DNA from: 2-01-FULL-39-10-A sp964525395
GTDB lineage: Bacteria > Patescibacteriota > Microgenomatia > Levybacterales > UBA12049
NCBI GenBank assembly: GCA_964525395.1
Contig: CAZGGU010000005.1
Span: 1 to 52,432 of the forward strand
Length of the DNA: 52,432 nucleotides
Direction of reading: 5' to 3'
Position 1 is the first letter of the stretch, and every line of letters starts with the position of its first letter. Of this stretch, positions 1 through 9,329 are shown piece after piece. The translations under genes were made by a program, and so were the position numbers. The notes below the pieces were generated by a model. It saw only the letters and a list, made by a program, of their open reading frames with translations. It had not been told where the DNA came from and made no database searches.

Positions 1-2742
1 CCCTTAAACGGCGCCACTGGCTCTAACCTCACTCTAACAACCATAAATCAAACATGGACTGGCACTACTACAGTCACAGCATCTTCGCTAACTACTCTTA
101 CTACCGGAGCTACGCTTGCATTCTCTGGAGATATTAGAGTTAACGGAAATGACATTCTTGACTCTGGTGGCACATCTAGAATCACCACTGGTGCGACAAC
201 TACCTTAACGAACACCACTACTACTCTTTCTGGCACCACAACACTTACTGCTGCTTCCCTTGCCACGCTTACCAGCTCTACAACCCTAAGCATGAACCCA
301 AATACAGGAACTACATATACCATAAATACGACAGGCACAACGCTTAACTTATTTAACACCACAGCTGCTACATTTAATTTCGCTGGTGCTGCAACCACAT
401 TCACATTAGGTGGAACCACAGGCACAATGAGCTTAAGAAACCCAACAATCAACGTAGCTAATGGAGGGAACGCTATAATCGCGACCACCTCAAATGGAAA
501 TCTTACTCATACAGCTGCAGGAACAGGCCAAATCTTACTCTCCGCTGATTTCAACTCAGGAGTACAAATCGCAACCGCCGTAGTATCCACTCCTTTGGCA
601 CCACTTTATATAAATGGTGGTATCGGAAACAATTCCGCGGTAATTATCAATCAGACAAATAATGGAAATATCTTAGTCGCTTCATCTGCTGGCACTACTA
701 GACTTACAATTGATAACACGGGAAATATTGATGCCAACTCATTCATCACAGGAAGCTGGACTATCGATGTAAATTCTCCTTGTAACGGCTCAGGAAGACT
801 TTGTTTTTCTACAAGCGGCACTTCTGCAGTCTCCTTCACCACTGGTGGACAAGGAAGATTTACTGGAGGAACTGTAACTGATACTCCCGACTACGCAGAA
901 AATATCACTGTTCTTGATCAATCAATCGAATCTGGAGATATAGTTACATCAGTAATTTATGATTCAACAGCTGATAGTGTTTATAAAAAGTCTACCGCAT
1001 CTAAATCCATCAAGGCATATCAGAACGAAATCATAGGTGGTATTTCAGAAAATCCTGGATTCCTAGCAGCTCAAGGTAATGCAAGCTCACTTCCAGATGA
1101 CAGGCCATGGACAGATAATGAAAGGCCTCTAACAGTAGCCGGAAGAATTCCAGTTAAAGTCACAACCCAAAACGGTTCAATAAATGTAGGTGACCGAATA
1201 ACATCTTCCGACCGTCCAGGTATTGGCATGAAAGCTACAGAGGCAGGGCAAGTGGTGGGAATAGCCATGGAGCCATATAGTAGTCCCGATCCGCAAGAGG
1301 TAAAGAAAATTCTAGTTTTCATAAATCCTGGATTTTATGATCCCGATGTTGTACTTACAAATAGTGGCGATTTTAACATTGCTCCTACAGTAGACTATAA
1401 TTTTGAAGTTCAAAGAAATGGTGAAAATTTCACTAGGATTGGTGGATACTCGGAGATAATATCGGCTAAAATTAGAGGTGGATTTGCTGAAATTCAGAGA
1501 ATTAGCGTCCAAACCATCACAGGCGTAACGGGCACTTTCCAAAATATCACCACTGATACACTTGCTATCGCCACATCAAATATTACAATCGCAGGCCAAA
1601 GTATCCAAGATTTCATAGCTAACATAGTGGATCAAAGAATTGCTCAAAATCCTGGATCTGGAGAGATCGTCTCCCCACTTGAAACAGATGGAGATAACCT
1701 CGCAATTAAACTTAAAACCAATGATGATAAATCTAAGCTTGTTGTGAAAAATGCTTCAGGTTCTGCAGTAGCGACAATAGATGGTAATGGTAATGCATCC
1801 CTTTCTGGCCAGCTTAGCGCAGCTGGAGCATCAATATCTGGAACTCTTAGAGCTGACAGAATTATAGCTAATCAGATTGAAGGACTTAATGTTCAGGCAT
1901 CCACTGTTTCTGCAAACTACATTACCAATAACTATTATATAAGTACGCCATCTGGCGAGGTTCAAAACGCCACTCCTAGTGGATTTTTCAATCAGTCAGC
2001 GACCGGAAGTGCTATGTTTGGTGATCTCAGCGCCCAAACCGCAACCTTCACTCAAGGATTAATGTCTTTTGGACCTAGCTCCTTCTTCGAAGCTTCAATA
2101 GCAGACCGCTTGTTCGTAGGTAGCCAGCTTTCTCTTGCTGATAATTCCATTAATGTATTAGGCGCAGATCTCAAGATTCAACCTCTCCGCCAAGGAAACG
2201 TCTCCTTCATGGCAGGACTAGTTAAGATCGATACTGATGGAAATTTAAATGTCGGCGGTAATTCATACTTCGCCAAAGACGTAGAAGTTAAAGGAAAGAT
2301 AGCAGCAAATATCATTGCTCCACTCTCTGGCAAAGATCTGGTATTCCAGCTTAATGAAGATGAAAATAATAAAGTACAATTTAAAAATGGAACCAACTCA
2401 GCATTCTTATCAATCAATAACAAAGGAGATATTAATGCATCAGGCGCAGGCACATTTGCCAAACTTAACCTCGACATTGTGAAAGAGGTTCAAGCAGTTT
2501 CAGACACTGAAGTTATAGCAACTGGATCAGCGGGATTAGCTGAAATAAAAGCTAACCGCGAAGAAGTAACTATTAATAATAAGCTAGTTAATGAAGACTC
2601 CCTCATCTACATTACTCCCAAAACTGCTATTCCTAATAATAGTGTGTATCTAATTCGTCAGGTTCCGGGAGAATCCTTCACAGTCGGAATTTCAGATACT
2701 ATTAATAAGAAGGTTCAATTTAACTGGATTATTATTAACTAA
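1..2742 (+). CDS. Giant fibre-like surface protein A, 5'-truncated
   Basis: The reading frame is open from base 1, so at least 913 codons are present and the N-terminus lies outside the window. The first ~250 residues are Thr/Ser/Asn/Gly-rich short repeats typical of beta-structured stalks. A conserved block follows (GSGRLCF, TPDYAENI, GDIVTSVIYD, NPGFLAAQ, AGRIPVKV, GDRITSS, PGIGMKA). The protein ends in a beta domain closing with FNWIIIN. The conserved block is nearly the same as that of giant protein C at 38136-46232, and the FNW ending is shared with giant B, so the three are paralogues. Such proteins resemble phage tail fibres in style and are probably exported adhesins or stalks; that role is inferred. 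The O-antigen ligase gene follows 79 bp downstream. Confidence 0.8.
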   Translation, partial: PLNGATGSNLTLTTINQTWTGTTTVTASSLTTLTTGATLAFSGDIRVNGNDILDSGGTSRITTGATTTLTNTTTTLSGTTTLTAASLATLTSSTTLSMNPNTGTTYTINTTGTTLNLFNTTAATFNFAGAATTFTLGGTTGTMSLRNPTINVANGGNAIIATTSNGNLTHTAAGTGQILLSADFNSGVQIATAVVSTPLAPLYINGGIGNNSAVIINQTNNGNILVASSAGTTRLTIDNTGNIDANSFITGSWTIDVNSPCNGSGRLCFSTSGTSAVSFTTGGQGRFTGGTVTDTPDYAENITVLDQSIESGDIVTSVIYDSTADSVYKKSTASKSIKAYQNEIIGGISENPGFLAAQGNASSLPDDRPWTDNERPLTVAGRIPVKVTTQNGSINVGDRITSSDRPGIGMKATEAGQVVGIAMEPYSSPDPQEVKKILVFINPGFYDPDVVLTNSGDFNIAPTVDYNFEVQRNGENFTRIGGYSEIISAKIRGGFAEIQRISVQTITGVTGTFQNITTDTLAIATSNITIAGQSIQDFIANIVDQRIAQNPGSGEIVSPLETDGDNLAIKLKTNDDKSKLVVKNASGSAVATIDGNGNASLSGQLSAAGASISGTLRADRIIANQIEGLNVQASTVSANYITNNYYISTPSGEVQNATPSGFFNQSATGSAMFGDLSAQTATFTQGLMSFGPSSFFEASIADRLFVGSQLSLADNSINVLGADLKIQPLRQGNVSFMAGLVKIDTDGNLNVGGNSYFAKDVEVKGKIAANIIAPLSGKDLVFQLNEDENNKVQFKNGTNSAFLSINNKGDINASGAGTFAKLNLDIVKEVQAVSDTEVIATGSAGLAEIKANREEVTINNKLVNEDSLIYITPKTAIPNNSVYLIRQVPGESFTVGISDTINKKVQFNWIIIN

Positions 2743-2796
2743 AAATAATAACTAAAGGGTGAAAATTTAGCTATAAAATGTGAAAAATTCTTATCC

Positions 2797-2809
2797 TTGA
2801 CATTATACT
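2797..2809 (+). promoter_or_regulatory. Possible promoter before the O-antigen ligase gene
   Basis: TTGACA at 2797-2802 is followed after one base by TATACT at 2804-2809. This is too close for a -35/-10 pair, so TATACT is the likely -10 box with a weak upstream -35. Transcription would start near 2816, leaving about 6 nt before the ATG at 2822. Confidence 0.3.
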
Positions 2810-2821
2810 TTTTAGGTTGAT

Positions 2822-4942
2822 ATGGTAGATATACTCATGGAAAAAAGAGCTAAATTTATTAACAGAATTGAGAACATAACCACCTTTTTAATAGGCATCT
2901 ATTTGGTACTTCTTCCCCTAGCAATTTCTACAGTTTCTACAGATGCATTCATCGTTCCGAAACAAGGACTTATCGCTGTGGTAGTTATCGCAGGATTAGT
3001 GCTTCTTGGAGTAAAGAGCGTTTTAAATGAAGGCGTTAGACTAAGAAGAACACCATTTGACCTTCCTCTAATTCTTTTCGCTATCGCCGCTTTCATCTCT
3101 GCATTCTTGGCAATCAACCGAGCAGACTCGTTTATTTCCTTTGTTCCATTCTTGTTTGCCATTCTACTCTATTTCGTAATCACCAACTCAGTTAAGAAAA
3201 CTCAGGATTTTATGTTTATTACTGGCTCTCTTATAGTAGGAGCTATCGCAGTTTCAGCAATTACTCTGCTCTCTTTCTTAAAGATTTACATTATCCCTTT
3301 CGAATTCGCAAAATTCCAGACATTCACACCATTTGGCTCACTATTCGATCAATTAGTTTATCTTATTCTTATACTCGCACTTTGTCTCTATATGGCTTGG
3401 CCATCTCTTAAAAAAAGAGCTGTTGATAAGTCCCGTCTTATTTATTTAGTAGGTGCTTTCGCTTTAATAATAGGTGTAGCAATTACAGCTGTAGCTACAT
3501 TTACTCTGCAAAAACCAGCACTTTTGCCTCAGATGACTGGCTTCCAAACAGCGTTCGCAGCTATTTCTCAAGACAATACTAGAGTAGTTCAAGGATTTCT
3601 CTCAGGATCTGGAATCGGCACCTTCTTAGTAGACTTTAATAAATTTAAACCTGCTAGCTTCAATATGGCTACAGATTATTTCGGTCAACCAATCTGGAGC
3701 CTAGCATTCTTAAGATCTTCAAGCTTCTTCCTTGAGTTATTAGCTACCACTGGACTTCTTGGAATCTTAACATTCCTATTCTTAGTCTGGAGAATTATCA
3801 GAAGTAAACCATTATTTGCACCTATTATATTAGCAGTAGTCTTCGCTTTCTTAATTCCATTCTCTTATACAGTAATCGTTTTATTCTTAGTACTTTTAGC
3901 AATCTATAGTGCTCAGCAAGGACTTATTGAGAGACAGCGCACGAGATTCTTTGACGTAGAGCTTAAATTGCTTAGTCTTAAAAAGGGAATCTTCGCGCTT
4001 GACGATCCTAAATCCAGAAGAGAATCCAGTTATGGTAATCTTTTACCAATCGGATTCTTAGTAGCCACCGTTCTCTTCTCTCTTTTAATCGGAATCCCAA
4101 CATTCCAATTCATTCGCTCTGATTATTATTTCCAGAAATCCTTAGCCGCAGCTAACGCAGGAGATGCACAAACTACATATAATCTCCAGCAGCTAGCTAT
4201 TAATACTTTCCCACAAAGAGATGGTTATCATAGAATTTTCTCCCAGATCAACTTATCACTTGCTAATAACATTGCTTCTAGCATTCCTCAAGGAGCAAGT
4301 CCTTCAGCTGAACAATCTAATACCATATATCAGCTAATCCAAAACTCTATTAATTACGGAAGACAAGCTACGGTTGTGGCTCCTCAGAATTCAGCAAACT
4401 GGCAAAATTTAGCCTCTGTATATAGAAGCTTAATCGGCTTCGGTCAAAATGCTGATTCCTTCGCAGTCCTGGCTACTCAGCAATCAGTCACACTTGATCC
4501 AAATAACCCTCAGCAGTACATTAACTATGGTGGAATTTTCTATCAGCTCGGCAGATGGGATGATGCTATTCGCCAGTTTCAAATTGCAGCTAGCTTAAAG
4601 CCCGATTTTGCTAATGCTTATTACAATCTTGGCCATGCTTATGAACAAAAAGGAGATTTACAGACAGCGCTTGAACAGTATCAAAAAGTTAGATCTCTTG
4701 TGGCAGCTGATAGAAATAGCGTAAAACTGATAGATCAAGAAATTACAGCTCTGCAAGCAAAAATTGGAAAAGCTAATCAAGCAAATAAAAATCAGACTGT
4801 GAATTCTAATGAAGTCGATGAACAACCAAACCTAGGCGTAAATGAACCAACCACTAAACTTCCAGTACAAAAAAATCCAGTTAAAATTCCTGGACCAAGT
4901 GAAACTCCTACTAAATCGCCTACCCCAACTCCTGAAAATTAA
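2822..4942 (+). CDS. O-antigen ligase/polymerase (Wzy/WaaL-like) with C-terminal TPR repeats
   Basis: This 706-aa polytopic membrane protein has about 10-12 hydrophobic segments in residues 20-460. The loop starting SGIGTFLVDFNKF at about residue 260, followed by a Phe- and Leu-rich helix with FLELLATTGLLG, is the Wzy_C/O-antigen ligase signature. After a last span near residue 420, the soluble tail carries TPR units at about 560-640 (YGGIFYQLGRWDDAI, YNLGHAYEQKGDLQTAL). It ends in a Pro/Thr-rich stretch. The family joins lipid-linked glycans or glycosylates surface proteins; the exact substrate is unknown. An alternative start is ATG 2837. Its neighbours are a giant surface protein and an SxxK hydrolase, which fits cell-envelope assembly. 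Confidence 0.85.
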   Translation: MVDILMEKRAKFINRIENITTFLIGIYLVLLPLAISTVSTDAFIVPKQGLIAVVVIAGLVLLGVKSVLNEGVRLRRTPFDLPLILFAIAAFISAFLAINRADSFISFVPFLFAILLYFVITNSVKKTQDFMFITGSLIVGAIAVSAITLLSFLKIYIIPFEFAKFQTFTPFGSLFDQLVYLILILALCLYMAWPSLKKRAVDKSRLIYLVGAFALIIGVAITAVATFTLQKPALLPQMTGFQTAFAAISQDNTRVVQGFLSGSGIGTFLVDFNKFKPASFNMATDYFGQPIWSLAFLRSSSFFLELLATTGLLGILTFLFLVWRIIRSKPLFAPIILAVVFAFLIPFSYTVIVLFLVLLAIYSAQQGLIERQRTRFFDVELKLLSLKKGIFALDDPKSRRESSYGNLLPIGFLVATVLFSLLIGIPTFQFIRSDYYFQKSLAAANAGDAQTTYNLQQLAINTFPQRDGYHRIFSQINLSLANNIASSIPQGASPSAEQSNTIYQLIQNSINYGRQATVVAPQNSANWQNLASVYRSLIGFGQNADSFAVLATQQSVTLDPNNPQQYINYGGIFYQLGRWDDAIRQFQIAASLKPDFANAYYNLGHAYEQKGDLQTALEQYQKVRSLVAADRNSVKLIDQEITALQAKIGKANQANKNQTVNSNEVDEQPNLGVNEPTTKLPVQKNPVKIPGPSETPTKSPTPTPEN

Positions 4943-4965
4943 TCTGAATACTTTTTCCAATTTTC

Positions 4966-4974
4966 TGATAAAAT
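4966..4974 (+). promoter_or_regulatory. Extended -10 promoter for the SxxK hydrolase gene
   Basis: TGATAAAAT reads as an extended -10 (TGN plus TAAAAT at 4969-4974), 12 nt before the ATG at 4987. No good -35 or Shine-Dalgarno sequence is visible, so the leader would be only a few nucleotides. Confidence 0.4.
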
Positions 4975-4986
4975 ATTTAAACTTTT

Positions 4987-5970
4987 ATGTCTAGAAAACT
5001 TAGCTTCTTTTGGATTTCTTTTTGTACCATATCGGGCTTAATACTCGGATACTATCTCCACTCTTATTTAGAAAAAAATCCTCAAAATTATTTCAGCGAA
5101 GTAAGGCATGGGGGTGGAAAACTCATTAACCCTCTTTATGAATGCGCACCTGATCAAACTTTTGGATCTAGAGAATATAAAAACCTAGAAAATGATATAT
5201 CTAACTATATCAATACCTCAATTAGCGCAGGTGAGGTCAAGAATGTTTCGATTTATTTTAGAGACCTAAACAATGGACCTTGGTTTGGAGTAAATGAAAA
5301 AGAAAATTTTGCACCTGCCAGCCTACTCAAATTACCTATTCTTATCGCTTATCTAAAAGAATCAGAGATAAATCCTGAAATACTTAATAAAAGAATAAAA
5401 ATTAAAAATAAAATAGATGATCATCCACAAATTATCGAGCCAGAAGTAAAATTGAAATCTGACAAAGAATATGACGTAAATTTTTTATTAAATAAAATGA
5501 TAGTAGACTCTGACAATCAGGCATTTGAAGCATTAAATTCAAATATTTCAAATAATAAAGTACTTAGTGTTTACAATGACCTCCAATTACCCACCAACTT
5601 CAGCAAAGATGACTTTATGAGCGTAAAAGAATATTCTTCTTTATTTAGAATTCTATTCAATGCTTCATACTTGAATAAAGAAAATTCAGAAAATGCCTTG
5701 AAGATATTAAGTAATAGCAAATATGATGATGGGCTCAGGAAGCCAATCCCCCCGCAAATTACTGTTGCTCATAAATTTGGCGAGAGAGAGGTTAATAATC
5801 TAGGCCTCGTAATTCAACTCCACGACTGCGGAATAGTCTATTACCCTAATCATCCTTATCTCGTCTGCATTATGACTAGAGGGACATCAATTGATAAACA
5901 AACTAAAATAACGCAAGATCTATCTAAAATGATTTTTGTAGAGGTAAATAAAAGATATAAAGCTTTATAG
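4987..5970 (+). CDS. Class A beta-lactamase-fold serine hydrolase (SxxK), membrane-anchored
   Basis: The protein has 327 aa with an N-terminal signal anchor (residues 7-26). The penicilloyl-serine transferase motifs are present in order: SxxK as ASLLKLPI (~residue 112), SDN in VDSDNQAF (~176), and KFG in AHKFGERE (~261) in place of KTG. A CGIVYYP strand follows. No ExxLN omega-loop motif (the Glu166 of true class A beta-lactamases) is apparent between SDN and KFG. A peptidoglycan carboxypeptidase-like or inactive role is therefore more likely than antibiotic hydrolysis. A paralogue lies at 24829-25770 with the same motifs. The gene is monocistronic, with its own promoter and a terminator after it. 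Confidence 0.8.
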   Translation: MSRKLSFFWISFCTISGLILGYYLHSYLEKNPQNYFSEVRHGGGKLINPLYECAPDQTFGSREYKNLENDISNYINTSISAGEVKNVSIYFRDLNNGPWFGVNEKENFAPASLLKLPILIAYLKESEINPEILNKRIKIKNKIDDHPQIIEPEVKLKSDKEYDVNFLLNKMIVDSDNQAFEALNSNISNNKVLSVYNDLQLPTNFSKDDFMSVKEYSSLFRILFNASYLNKENSENALKILSNSKYDDGLRKPIPPQITVAHKFGEREVNNLGLVIQLHDCGIVYYPNHPYLVCIMTRGTSIDKQTKITQDLSKMIFVEVNKRYKAL

Positions 5971-5977
5971 ATACCAC

Positions 5978-6000
5978 AAAAGCGCCCAAGTGGACGCTTT
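5978..6000. terminator. Hairpin terminator between convergent genes
   Basis: AAAGCGCCC (5979-5987) pairs with GGACGCTTT (5992-6000), with one mismatch and a 4-nt loop. Short A and T runs flank it, so it can serve both the + hydrolase gene and the - zinc-ribbon gene. Confidence 0.6.
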
Positions 6001-6022
6001 ATGAGATTAATTTAATAATAAA

Positions 6023-6373
6023 TTATTCTTGTGGTTGAGAATCTTCTGCAGGAGCAGATTGCTCTGCTGGTGCTTGATCTAATCCTCCGTCTTTTTGTTT
6101 TCTAAAACAATCTGAGCAAAGAACTGGTCTATCTCCTCTTGGCTGGAATGGAACCTGGTCGGTTTTTCCACAGTTTGAACATGTGATTTCAAACATTTGT
6201 CTTGGGCCTCTTCCGCCTCCGTCCATTCTTGCCTTTTTTGCAGCTCTACAATTTGGGCATCTTACAGGTGCATTCTGAAAACCTTTTGATTGGTAGAATT
6301 CCTGCTCTGATGCTGTCCAAGTAAATGCGTTTCCGCAATCTCTGCATGTTAAAGTTTGATCTTGAAATGCCAT
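6023..6373 (-). CDS. Small zinc-ribbon protein (CxxC-x17-CxxC type)
   Basis: This 116-aa protein has four CxxC pairs. CRDCG (~10) and CPNC (~39) form a first zinc ribbon of the 'probable zinc-ribbon' (zf-trcl) type with a conserved FTWTASEQEFY core. CSNCG (~65) and CSDC (~86) form a second ribbon matching the CxxC-x17-CxxC family. Between them lies a basic GGGRGPRQMFEI linker. The tail is acidic and Gln/Pro-rich. These proteins are common in CPR and other bacteria; they probably bind nucleic acid or a partner protein, and no reaction is known. A strong anti-SD complement (AAGGAGGTG) lies unusually far upstream; see the separate entry. Confidence 0.85.
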   Translation of the reverse strand: MAFQDQTLTCRDCGNAFTWTASEQEFYQSKGFQNAPVRCPNCRAAKKARMDGGGRGPRQMFEITCSNCGKTDQVPFQPRGDRPVLCSDCFRKQKDGGLDQAPAEQSAPAEDSQPQE

Positions 6374-6394
6374 AATATTCTAGCTATTAGCTAA

Positions 6395-6407
6395 TTTTCA
6401 CCTCCTT
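6395..6407 (-). promoter_or_regulatory. Shine-Dalgarno-like AAGGAGGTGAAAA at an unusual distance
   Basis: On the minus strand, the perfect anti-SD complement GGAGGTG (6399-6405) stands 25 nt before the zinc-ribbon ATG at 6373. Several in-frame stops lie between. The same 13-mer occurs on the minus strand at 26075-26087, 21 nt before an ATG. The spacing is too long for normal initiation. Confidence 0.4.
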
Positions 6408-6596
6408 CGCGCCTTTTGGGTAATAAATACATATTATAAAAAGCTTCGATAAAGAAGGTATTACGCAAGTATGATTTTGAGGATCTCTCCGGGTTGATAA
6501 ACATTTTTCTTCCCAGAGAACTATTGAGTTTCCATGGGTATCTATCCGCAGTATATAGTAATTGTTATGAAAAAGCAATAAAAAGTATAAAAATTG

Positions 6597-6668
6597 TGGA
6601 CCGAAGGAGACTCGAACTCCCAACCCCCTCCATGCCATGGAGGTACTCTACCATTGAGCCATCGGCCC
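6597..6668 (-). tRNA. tRNA-Ala (anticodon GGC)
   Basis: Read on the minus strand, the 72-nt sequence folds as a full cloverleaf. The acceptor stem is GGGCCGA/TCGGTCC, the D arm is GCTC-AATGGTA-GAGT, the anticodon arm is CCTCC-ATGGCAT-GGAGG with anticodon GGC, and the T arm is GGGAG-TTCGAGT-CTCCT. The discriminator base is A. The 3' CCA is not encoded (the next bases are CAA), so it would have to be added enzymatically. The gene lies 17 bp downstream of the M23 peptidase stop on the same strand and may be co-transcribed with it. Confidence 0.95.
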
Positions 6669-6685
6669 TAGATTAAGCCAAGCAA

Positions 6686-7813
6686 TTACTGTAGAAATCC
6701 AAGAGGATTTACAAGCACTCCATTTTGTAAAATTTCAAAATGCAAATGAGGACCTGTTGTTCTACCAGTTAGACCTACATATCCGACGACAGTTCGTCCT
6801 GCAACTACTGATTGACCTGGACTAACAGCGACGGAAGACATGTGAGCATAATGAGACTGATAACCATTTCCAGAATCAATATATGCATTATTTCCATATC
6901 CTCCATCATAGGTACCGATACTTACACGAGATACTGTTCCCGAATTCGCAGCCACAATTGGCGTTCCCACATCTGCGGTAATATCCAAAGCCATATGGTA
7001 CCAAGACGGGTATTGAGAAACTCCACCGCGAAGCGGCCAAGCAAAACCTGCAGATGAAACTGAAGATGGGCTTTGAGCTAAGATTACTTGTCTCGGACGA
7101 ACATATGTTGGCTGTTCAGAAGGTTTTATTCCATCTGGAACCATTAAAGTTTGGCCTGCTGCAAGAGAGAAAGTTTCTGGATTTTCAAATTCATTAAACG
7201 GAAAGTCTACGATCTTCTGAGGCTCTGTATCAAATTTTTTGGCAATCGTATATATCGTATCTCCTTGATTTACTTTATATTCAATTCCAGTTACTGGCAG
7301 AATATTCAAAACATCCCCAACTGCAATAGTTTCACCTGATATATCATTTTCCCATTTTATGGTATCTGTAGAAACACCGAATTTACGGGCAATTGTTGAA
7401 AGAGTGTCTCCTTTTTGTACCTTGTATTCAATCACCTTATCTCTTGGCTTCTGAGAGATATCTGTGGAAAAAACGTTATCTCCGACTGTAATTGACTGTT
7501 TTTGAGATGAATTAGCAGTTGGGGTAGCGCTGGCTCCTTCTGAGAATACAGGATAAGTTCCTGCAATAATCGGCGAAGCTAAAACACCAATACCCAGCAC
7601 GCCCATGGCTGTAAGATGCAAAAAAGGACGGTTATATCGCCCTCTTTTCATTAAAAAAAACTTAACTAGCCTATTCTTATTCTTCTCAAAATGTTCTGAG
7701 AAATAAACGATCTTCGCCTTCATATATTTTGTAAAAAAGGCGCTAAATTGTGAGAACTGTATAAAGAATCGATCCAGGGGATTCTTAGCTAAAAGATGAT
7801 GCTTTTTAGGCAT
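6686..7813 (-). CDS. LysM-LysM-M23 peptidoglycan endopeptidase
   Basis: The protein has 375 aa. A basic cytoplasmic N-terminus (~70 aa) precedes one membrane span (~71-88, LTAMGVLGIGVLASPIIAG). Two LysM domains follow (YKVQKGDTLSTIARKFGV ~130; YKVNQGDTIYTIAKKF ~177). The C-terminal M23 peptidase domain has the Zn-binding and catalytic positions visible as WYHMALD (~275), SHYAHM (~322) and GPHLHFE (~358). Members cut peptide cross-links in peptidoglycan during growth or division. The 70-residue basic N-terminus is longer than in most relatives. The promoter is at 7827-7855, and the gene lies downstream of rho on the same strand. Confidence 0.92.
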   Translation of the reverse strand: MPKKHHLLAKNPLDRFFIQFSQFSAFFTKYMKAKIVYFSEHFEKNKNRLVKFFLMKRGRYNRPFLHLTAMGVLGIGVLASPIIAGTYPVFSEGASATPTANSSQKQSITVGDNVFSTDISQKPRDKVIEYKVQKGDTLSTIARKFGVSTDTIKWENDISGETIAVGDVLNILPVTGIEYKVNQGDTIYTIAKKFDTEPQKIVDFPFNEFENPETFSLAAGQTLMVPDGIKPSEQPTYVRPRQVILAQSPSSVSSAGFAWPLRGGVSQYPSWYHMALDITADVGTPIVAANSGTVSRVSIGTYDGGYGNNAYIDSGNGYQSHYAHMSSVAVSPGQSVVAGRTVVGYVGLTGRTTGPHLHFEILQNGVLVNPLGFLQ

Positions 7814-7826
7814 ATTCTAAGAAGAA

Positions 7827-7855
7827 ATTGTAACAAAATAGGAGTTTTTAGTCAA
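7827..7855 (-). promoter_or_regulatory. Sigma70-type promoter of the M23 peptidase gene
   Basis: TTGACT (minus strand, 7855-7850), a 17-bp spacer and TACAAT (7832-7827). The -10 ends 13 nt before the ATG, giving a leader of about 6 nt without a Shine-Dalgarno sequence. Confidence 0.65.
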
Positions 7856-7871
7856 ACTTCCAAGCTCAAAT

Positions 7872-9239
7872 TTAACCTTTTGCGAGGCTGTCTAGAAATG
7901 CTTCATTAGTATCTGTCTCCTGAAGTCTCTCAATCACTGAAGCTGTAGCCTCTCCCTCTCCAAGCATAGAAAGCATCCTTCTAAGTGTTACAGTCTTTTT
8001 CAATTGATCTGGACTCAATAAAAGCTCTTCCTGTCTTGTTCCTGAACGCTCGACATCAATTGACGGGAAAATTCTCTTTTCAGCGAGTCTTCGATCGAGA
8101 TGGATTTCTGAATTTCCTGTACCTTTGAATTCCTCATAAATAAGATCATCCATGCGTGAACCAGTGTCCACCAAGGCTGTACCGATAATGGTTAGTGATC
8201 CGCCTTCTTGGCAGTTTCTAGCTGCACCGAAGAATTTCTTAGCTGGCCATAGTGCTGCAGGATCAAATCCCCCTGAGAGAGTTCTTCCTGAAGGAGCCAC
8301 GGCTAAATTATAAGCACGAGCCAAACGTGTAATAGAATCAAGAAGAATAATAACGTCAACTCCCTGCTCCACTAATCTTTTAGCACGCTCAAGCGTGATT
8401 TCTGCCACTCTTGTCTGATTTTCAGGTGGTTCATCAAAATTGGAAGCTATTACATCTCCTTTAACGCTTGAGGCAATATCAGTAACTTCCTCAGGTCTTT
8501 CTCCCACCAAGGCTGCCATTAAGTGAGCTTTAGGGAAATTCTGTGAAATTCCTGCAGCGATTTCTTTAAGCATAGTAGTTTTTCCAGCCTTAGGAGGCGA
8601 AACGATCATTGCACGCTGACCAAATCCGATTGGTGCGATAAGATCGATCATGCGAGTAGACAAAGGTGATTTTCCAGTAGCTAAAATAAGCTGTGTTTTA
8701 GGGTAAATAGCCGTGAGATCGTCGAAGTATTCACGCATAAGTGTCTGTTCAGCTACTACTCCGTTTACTTTCTCTACTTTAAGAAGCCCAAAATAACGCT
8801 CTGTGTCCTTTGGAGGACGACCTAATCCTTCTACTAAATCCCCTGATCTAAGCATGAAACGTCTAATTTGTGACTGAGAAATATAAATGTCTCGAGCGGA
8901 TGGAATAAATTTAGGTCTTAGAAATCCATGACCCTCAGGCTGGATGTCTAGATATCCAGAAACTTCATAAGTCTGCTCTACTGGCTGAGAGTAATTCTGG
9001 TATCCACCATATCGATTGTTTTGTTGCGGTTGGTCGAAATTCTGAGCGGGAGCTTCGGCAGCCATGTCTGATTCTGGAGTTTCAGTTTCGTTAATCGGTT
9101 GTTCTGCCTGCATTTCAAGGGCAGCAGCTACCTCTTCTACTTTTTCTTGCGGCGATTCTGCGGGTGTTCCCACTAAATCGTCTGCAGTTTTAACTGCGTC
9201 ATTTTCATCAATTGGATCTAATTTCTTTTTAACTGGCAT
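7872..9239 (-). CDS. rho: Transcription termination factor Rho
   Basis: Rho is the hexameric RNA-dependent ATPase that ends transcription. Motifs visible are the cold-shock RNA-binding part (YLDIQPEGHGFLRP, with SQIRRFMLRSGD), Walker A (PPKAGKTTMLKEI), VGERPEEVTD, Walker B (VDVIILLDSITRLARAYN), the Q/R loops (PSGRTLSGGFDP) and C-terminal ERIFPSIDVERSGTR. In place of the usual helical Rho_N domain, the first ~90 residues are acidic, then Gln/Asn/Tyr-rich (QPQQNNRYGGYQNYSQP), a low-complexity insertion. The start is placed at ATG 9239; the frame also allows TTG 9251, four codons earlier. The promoter lies at 9330-9358. Confidence 0.95.
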   Translation of the reverse strand: MPVKKKLDPIDENDAVKTADDLVGTPAESPQEKVEEVAAALEMQAEQPINETETPESDMAAEAPAQNFDQPQQNNRYGGYQNYSQPVEQTYEVSGYLDIQPEGHGFLRPKFIPSARDIYISQSQIRRFMLRSGDLVEGLGRPPKDTERYFGLLKVEKVNGVVAEQTLMREYFDDLTAIYPKTQLILATGKSPLSTRMIDLIAPIGFGQRAMIVSPPKAGKTTMLKEIAAGISQNFPKAHLMAALVGERPEEVTDIASSVKGDVIASNFDEPPENQTRVAEITLERAKRLVEQGVDVIILLDSITRLARAYNLAVAPSGRTLSGGFDPAALWPAKKFFGAARNCQEGGSLTIIGTALVDTGSRMDDLIYEEFKGTGNSEIHLDRRLAEKRIFPSIDVERSGTRQEELLLSPDQLKKTVTLRRMLSMLGEGEATASVIERLQETDTNEAFLDSLAKG

Positions 9240-9329
9240 ATGTGAATTCAAATCTCAAAGCTGGCAGATATAAACATAGGATGTGTGAATTGGATTTGCG
9301 AATCGCCGCCCCGCGGCTGAAGTAAATGT

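Noticed and set aside
4987..5970. Antibiotic-resistance beta-lactamase
   Set aside because: SxxK and SDN are present, but the omega-loop Glu is not seen and KTG is changed to KFG (KIG in the paralogue), so lactam hydrolysis is not supported.
6387..6676. Short frames on both strands over the tRNA
   Set aside because: They overlap the tRNA-Ala gene and its flanks and show no protein features.
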